From positions 1 to 18,046 of the forward strand of contig JADJLN010000020.1 in assembly GCA_016710115.1 (NCBI GenBank): a DNA stretch of 18,046 bases, written 5' to 3'. Under the pieces are notes generated by a model that saw nothing but the letters and a program-made list of their open reading frames with translations, made no database searches and was not told the DNA's origin. Numbering within the stretch: position 1 is the stretch's first letter; the number at the start of each line of letters is the position of its first letter. Below, one piece after another: positions 16,989 to 18,046 of this stretch. Origin of the DNA: Saprospiraceae bacterium (lineage in GTDB: Bacteria; Bacteroidota; Bacteroidia; Chitinophagales; Saprospiraceae). A program made the position numbers and the translations under genes.

Positions 16989-17730
16989 ATGATGATGAAG
17001 ACTGTGTTAAGATATTCACTGGCGACGGCTCGGGCGGTGATCCCGGCCCTCCCTCGTCACCCTGATCATCCCGGTCCTGTTGATTGGCAGCTGGATACCG
17101 GGAGTTGGCACCTGGTGGCGGCATCGGGTGCGCCGTCTGTGGATTCATATGATCCTGTTCACCCTGGGAATCTATATCCGGTGGGAGGGTCGAATTCCCG
17201 CACATCCGGCCATTTATGTGGGTAATCACCGTGCCTATCTGGACCCCCTGCTCCTTATGCGGGAGGTGCTGGCTGTACCGGTGGCCAAGAAGGAAATGGC
17301 TTCCTGGCCACTGATCGGGTTTGCATCCCGGTTGAGCGGGATTTTTTTGTCGATCGGGGAGAGTCCGAAGGACCCGGCAGAAGACCCTCCACAAGATGAC
17401 CGCTGCCGTGCGTGCCGGGGAGTCTATCCTCCTCTTTCCGGAAGGCACCACGCACGCTGGCCGGGAAGTGCTTCCCTTCAGAAAAGGGGTCTTTCGTGTC
17501 GCTGCAGAAGAGGAGGTGCATATCGTCCCGTTTGCACTTGATTTTGACGATCCGGCAGATTACTGGATCGATGACGATACGTTTGTGGCCCATTTTTCCG
17601 GCGTTTCGGGCATCTTCGAACCTATGTGCATGTCGCTATCGGTCCCGAACTGGTCAATCCGGATGCTGAGGCGATGCGGCAACAATGTATGGCGTGGATC
17701 AATGAGAAGCTGAAGGAGTTCAGAAGTTGA
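16989..17730 (+). CDS. plsC: PlsC-type 1-acyl-sn-glycerol-3-phosphate acyltransferase (frameshifted)
   Basis: Adds an acyl chain to lysophosphatidic acid to make phosphatidic acid at the inner membrane. About 245 codons, normal for the family. ATG 16989 starts MMMKTVLRYSLATARAV; after a break near 17050 comes a membrane segment (SLVTLIIPVLLIGSWIPG). The catalytic block NHRAYLD supplies the H-x4-D pair (about 17224-17244). VAKKEMASWPLIGFASRLSG and IFLSIGES form the second block, though the usual Arg after IF is not visible. After a second break near 17365, where one extra base or two missing fits, LLFPEGTTHAGREVLPFRKG is the third block and VHIVPFALDF the fourth. A third break near 17610 leads to YVHVAIGPELVNPD and the end NEKLKEFRS with TGA. 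The stop codon's last base begins a heptamer array. Other lysophospholipid acyltransferases share these motifs, so exact specificity is inferred. Confidence 0.85.
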
Positions 17731-17764
17731 AGGCGGAAGGCGGAAGTCGGAAATGGGAAGAGGG
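17730..17764. repeat. Heptamer array starting inside the plsC stop codon
   Basis: AAGGCGG, AAGGCGG, AAGTCGG, AAATGGG, AAGAGGG: five units in register. The first A is the last base of the TGA at 17728-17730. The words match those of the arrays at 12147-12464. Confidence 0.9.
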
Positions 17765-17771
17765 GAAGCAC

Positions 17772-17799
17772 CAAATGACAAATGACAAAATCCAAAAAA
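17772..17799. repeat. Heptamer array (CAAATGA family)
   Basis: CAAATGA, CAAATGA, CAAAATC, CAAAAAA in register. The following bases (GCTCCAA, AAGCGAA, AAGTCAA, TGACCAA up to 17827) can be read in the same 7-base phase but are too varied to call. Confidence 0.7.
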
Positions 17800-17911
17800 G
17801 CTCCAAAAGCGAAAAGTCAATGACCAAAACGTACAGGGTTTCAGTCATTGGGTATTGGAGATTGTTATTTGCTTGTCCGTCGGAAGGAGGATTTAAGATT
17901 TGATGCTTTTC

Positions 17912-17946
17912 AAGTCGGAAATTGGAAGACTGAAATCGCAATTGGG
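17912..17946. repeat. Degenerate heptamer array
   Basis: AAGTCGG, AAATTGG, AAGACTG, AAATCGC, AATTGGG in register, recognisably of the AAATCGG family but more worn. The rest of the window to 18046 shows no gene or element I can support. Confidence 0.7.
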
Positions 17947-18046
17947 AAGAAGCAAGGCAAAAATCCGTGCGTAGGACAAAGCGGGCATAGATTGGTTTTG
18001 CTTTTGCAACTGGCAACGAATATTGCAGACAGAATTGGAAAGTGTG

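Noticed and set aside
17720..18016. Minus-strand open frame of 98 codons at the window end
   Set aside because: Its C-terminal half is the translated heptamer array (FRLPPSAFNF type) and the rest has no features. It also overlaps the end of plsC.

Overview
The window looks like chromosome from a member of the Bacteroidota. The grounds are two secreted proteins ending in type IX secretion (T9SS) C-terminal sorting domains, a DUF6089-type outer-membrane barrel, a lipoprotein propeller of a kind common in that phylum, and TAnnTTTG promoter boxes ahead of several genes. Nothing in it allows a genus to be named.

Layout. 18-1217 (-) M28 zinc aminopeptidase with a C-terminal PDZ domain; 1369-2916 (+) long-form pyruvate kinase; 2913-4210 (-) MgtC/DUF4010 membrane protein, tail to tail with the kinase; 4225-5754 (+) SLC13/DASS anion:sodium symporter; 5872-6970 (+) PD40 beta-propeller lipoprotein followed by a strong terminator; 7041-7654 non-coding with hairpins; 7716-8239 (-) gamma-class carbonic anhydrase-like hexapeptide protein; 8315-9024 (-) DUF6089 outer-membrane protein, 10 bases behind an intact 944-residue T9SS cargo protein (9035-11869, -); 11870-13422 a 1.5 kb gene-free block of repeats; 13423-16828 (-) a second T9SS cargo protein; 16989-17730 (+) PlsC-type acyltransferase; 17731-18046 repeats again.

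Two things stand out. First, almost every conserved gene is split by small insertions or deletions although catalytic and structural motifs survive in the successive frames. The shifts are of mixed phase and unevenly spread, and the 944-codon gene has none. This looks more like uncorrected sequence error than gene decay or programmed frameshifting. Gene spans below are therefore reconstructions across frames.

Second, the spacers contain many arrays with exact 7-base periodicity but different words (AAATCGG, AAGGCGG, TGTTGGG, GCGATTT, CAAATGA, CCGAAAA). In 12147-12480 the heptamers alternate in register with an 89-base core unit carrying a CTTTAG hairpin. Three arrays lie within 8 bases of the stop codon of a neighbouring gene. 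This heptamer system is the least explained structure in the window and the best candidate for something new.

The genes do not form one pathway. They are housekeeping and envelope functions (peptide turnover, glycolysis, anion uptake, phospholipid synthesis) plus surface proteins exported by T9SS. The only pair likely to be transcribed together is the 944-residue cargo protein and the barrel behind it.
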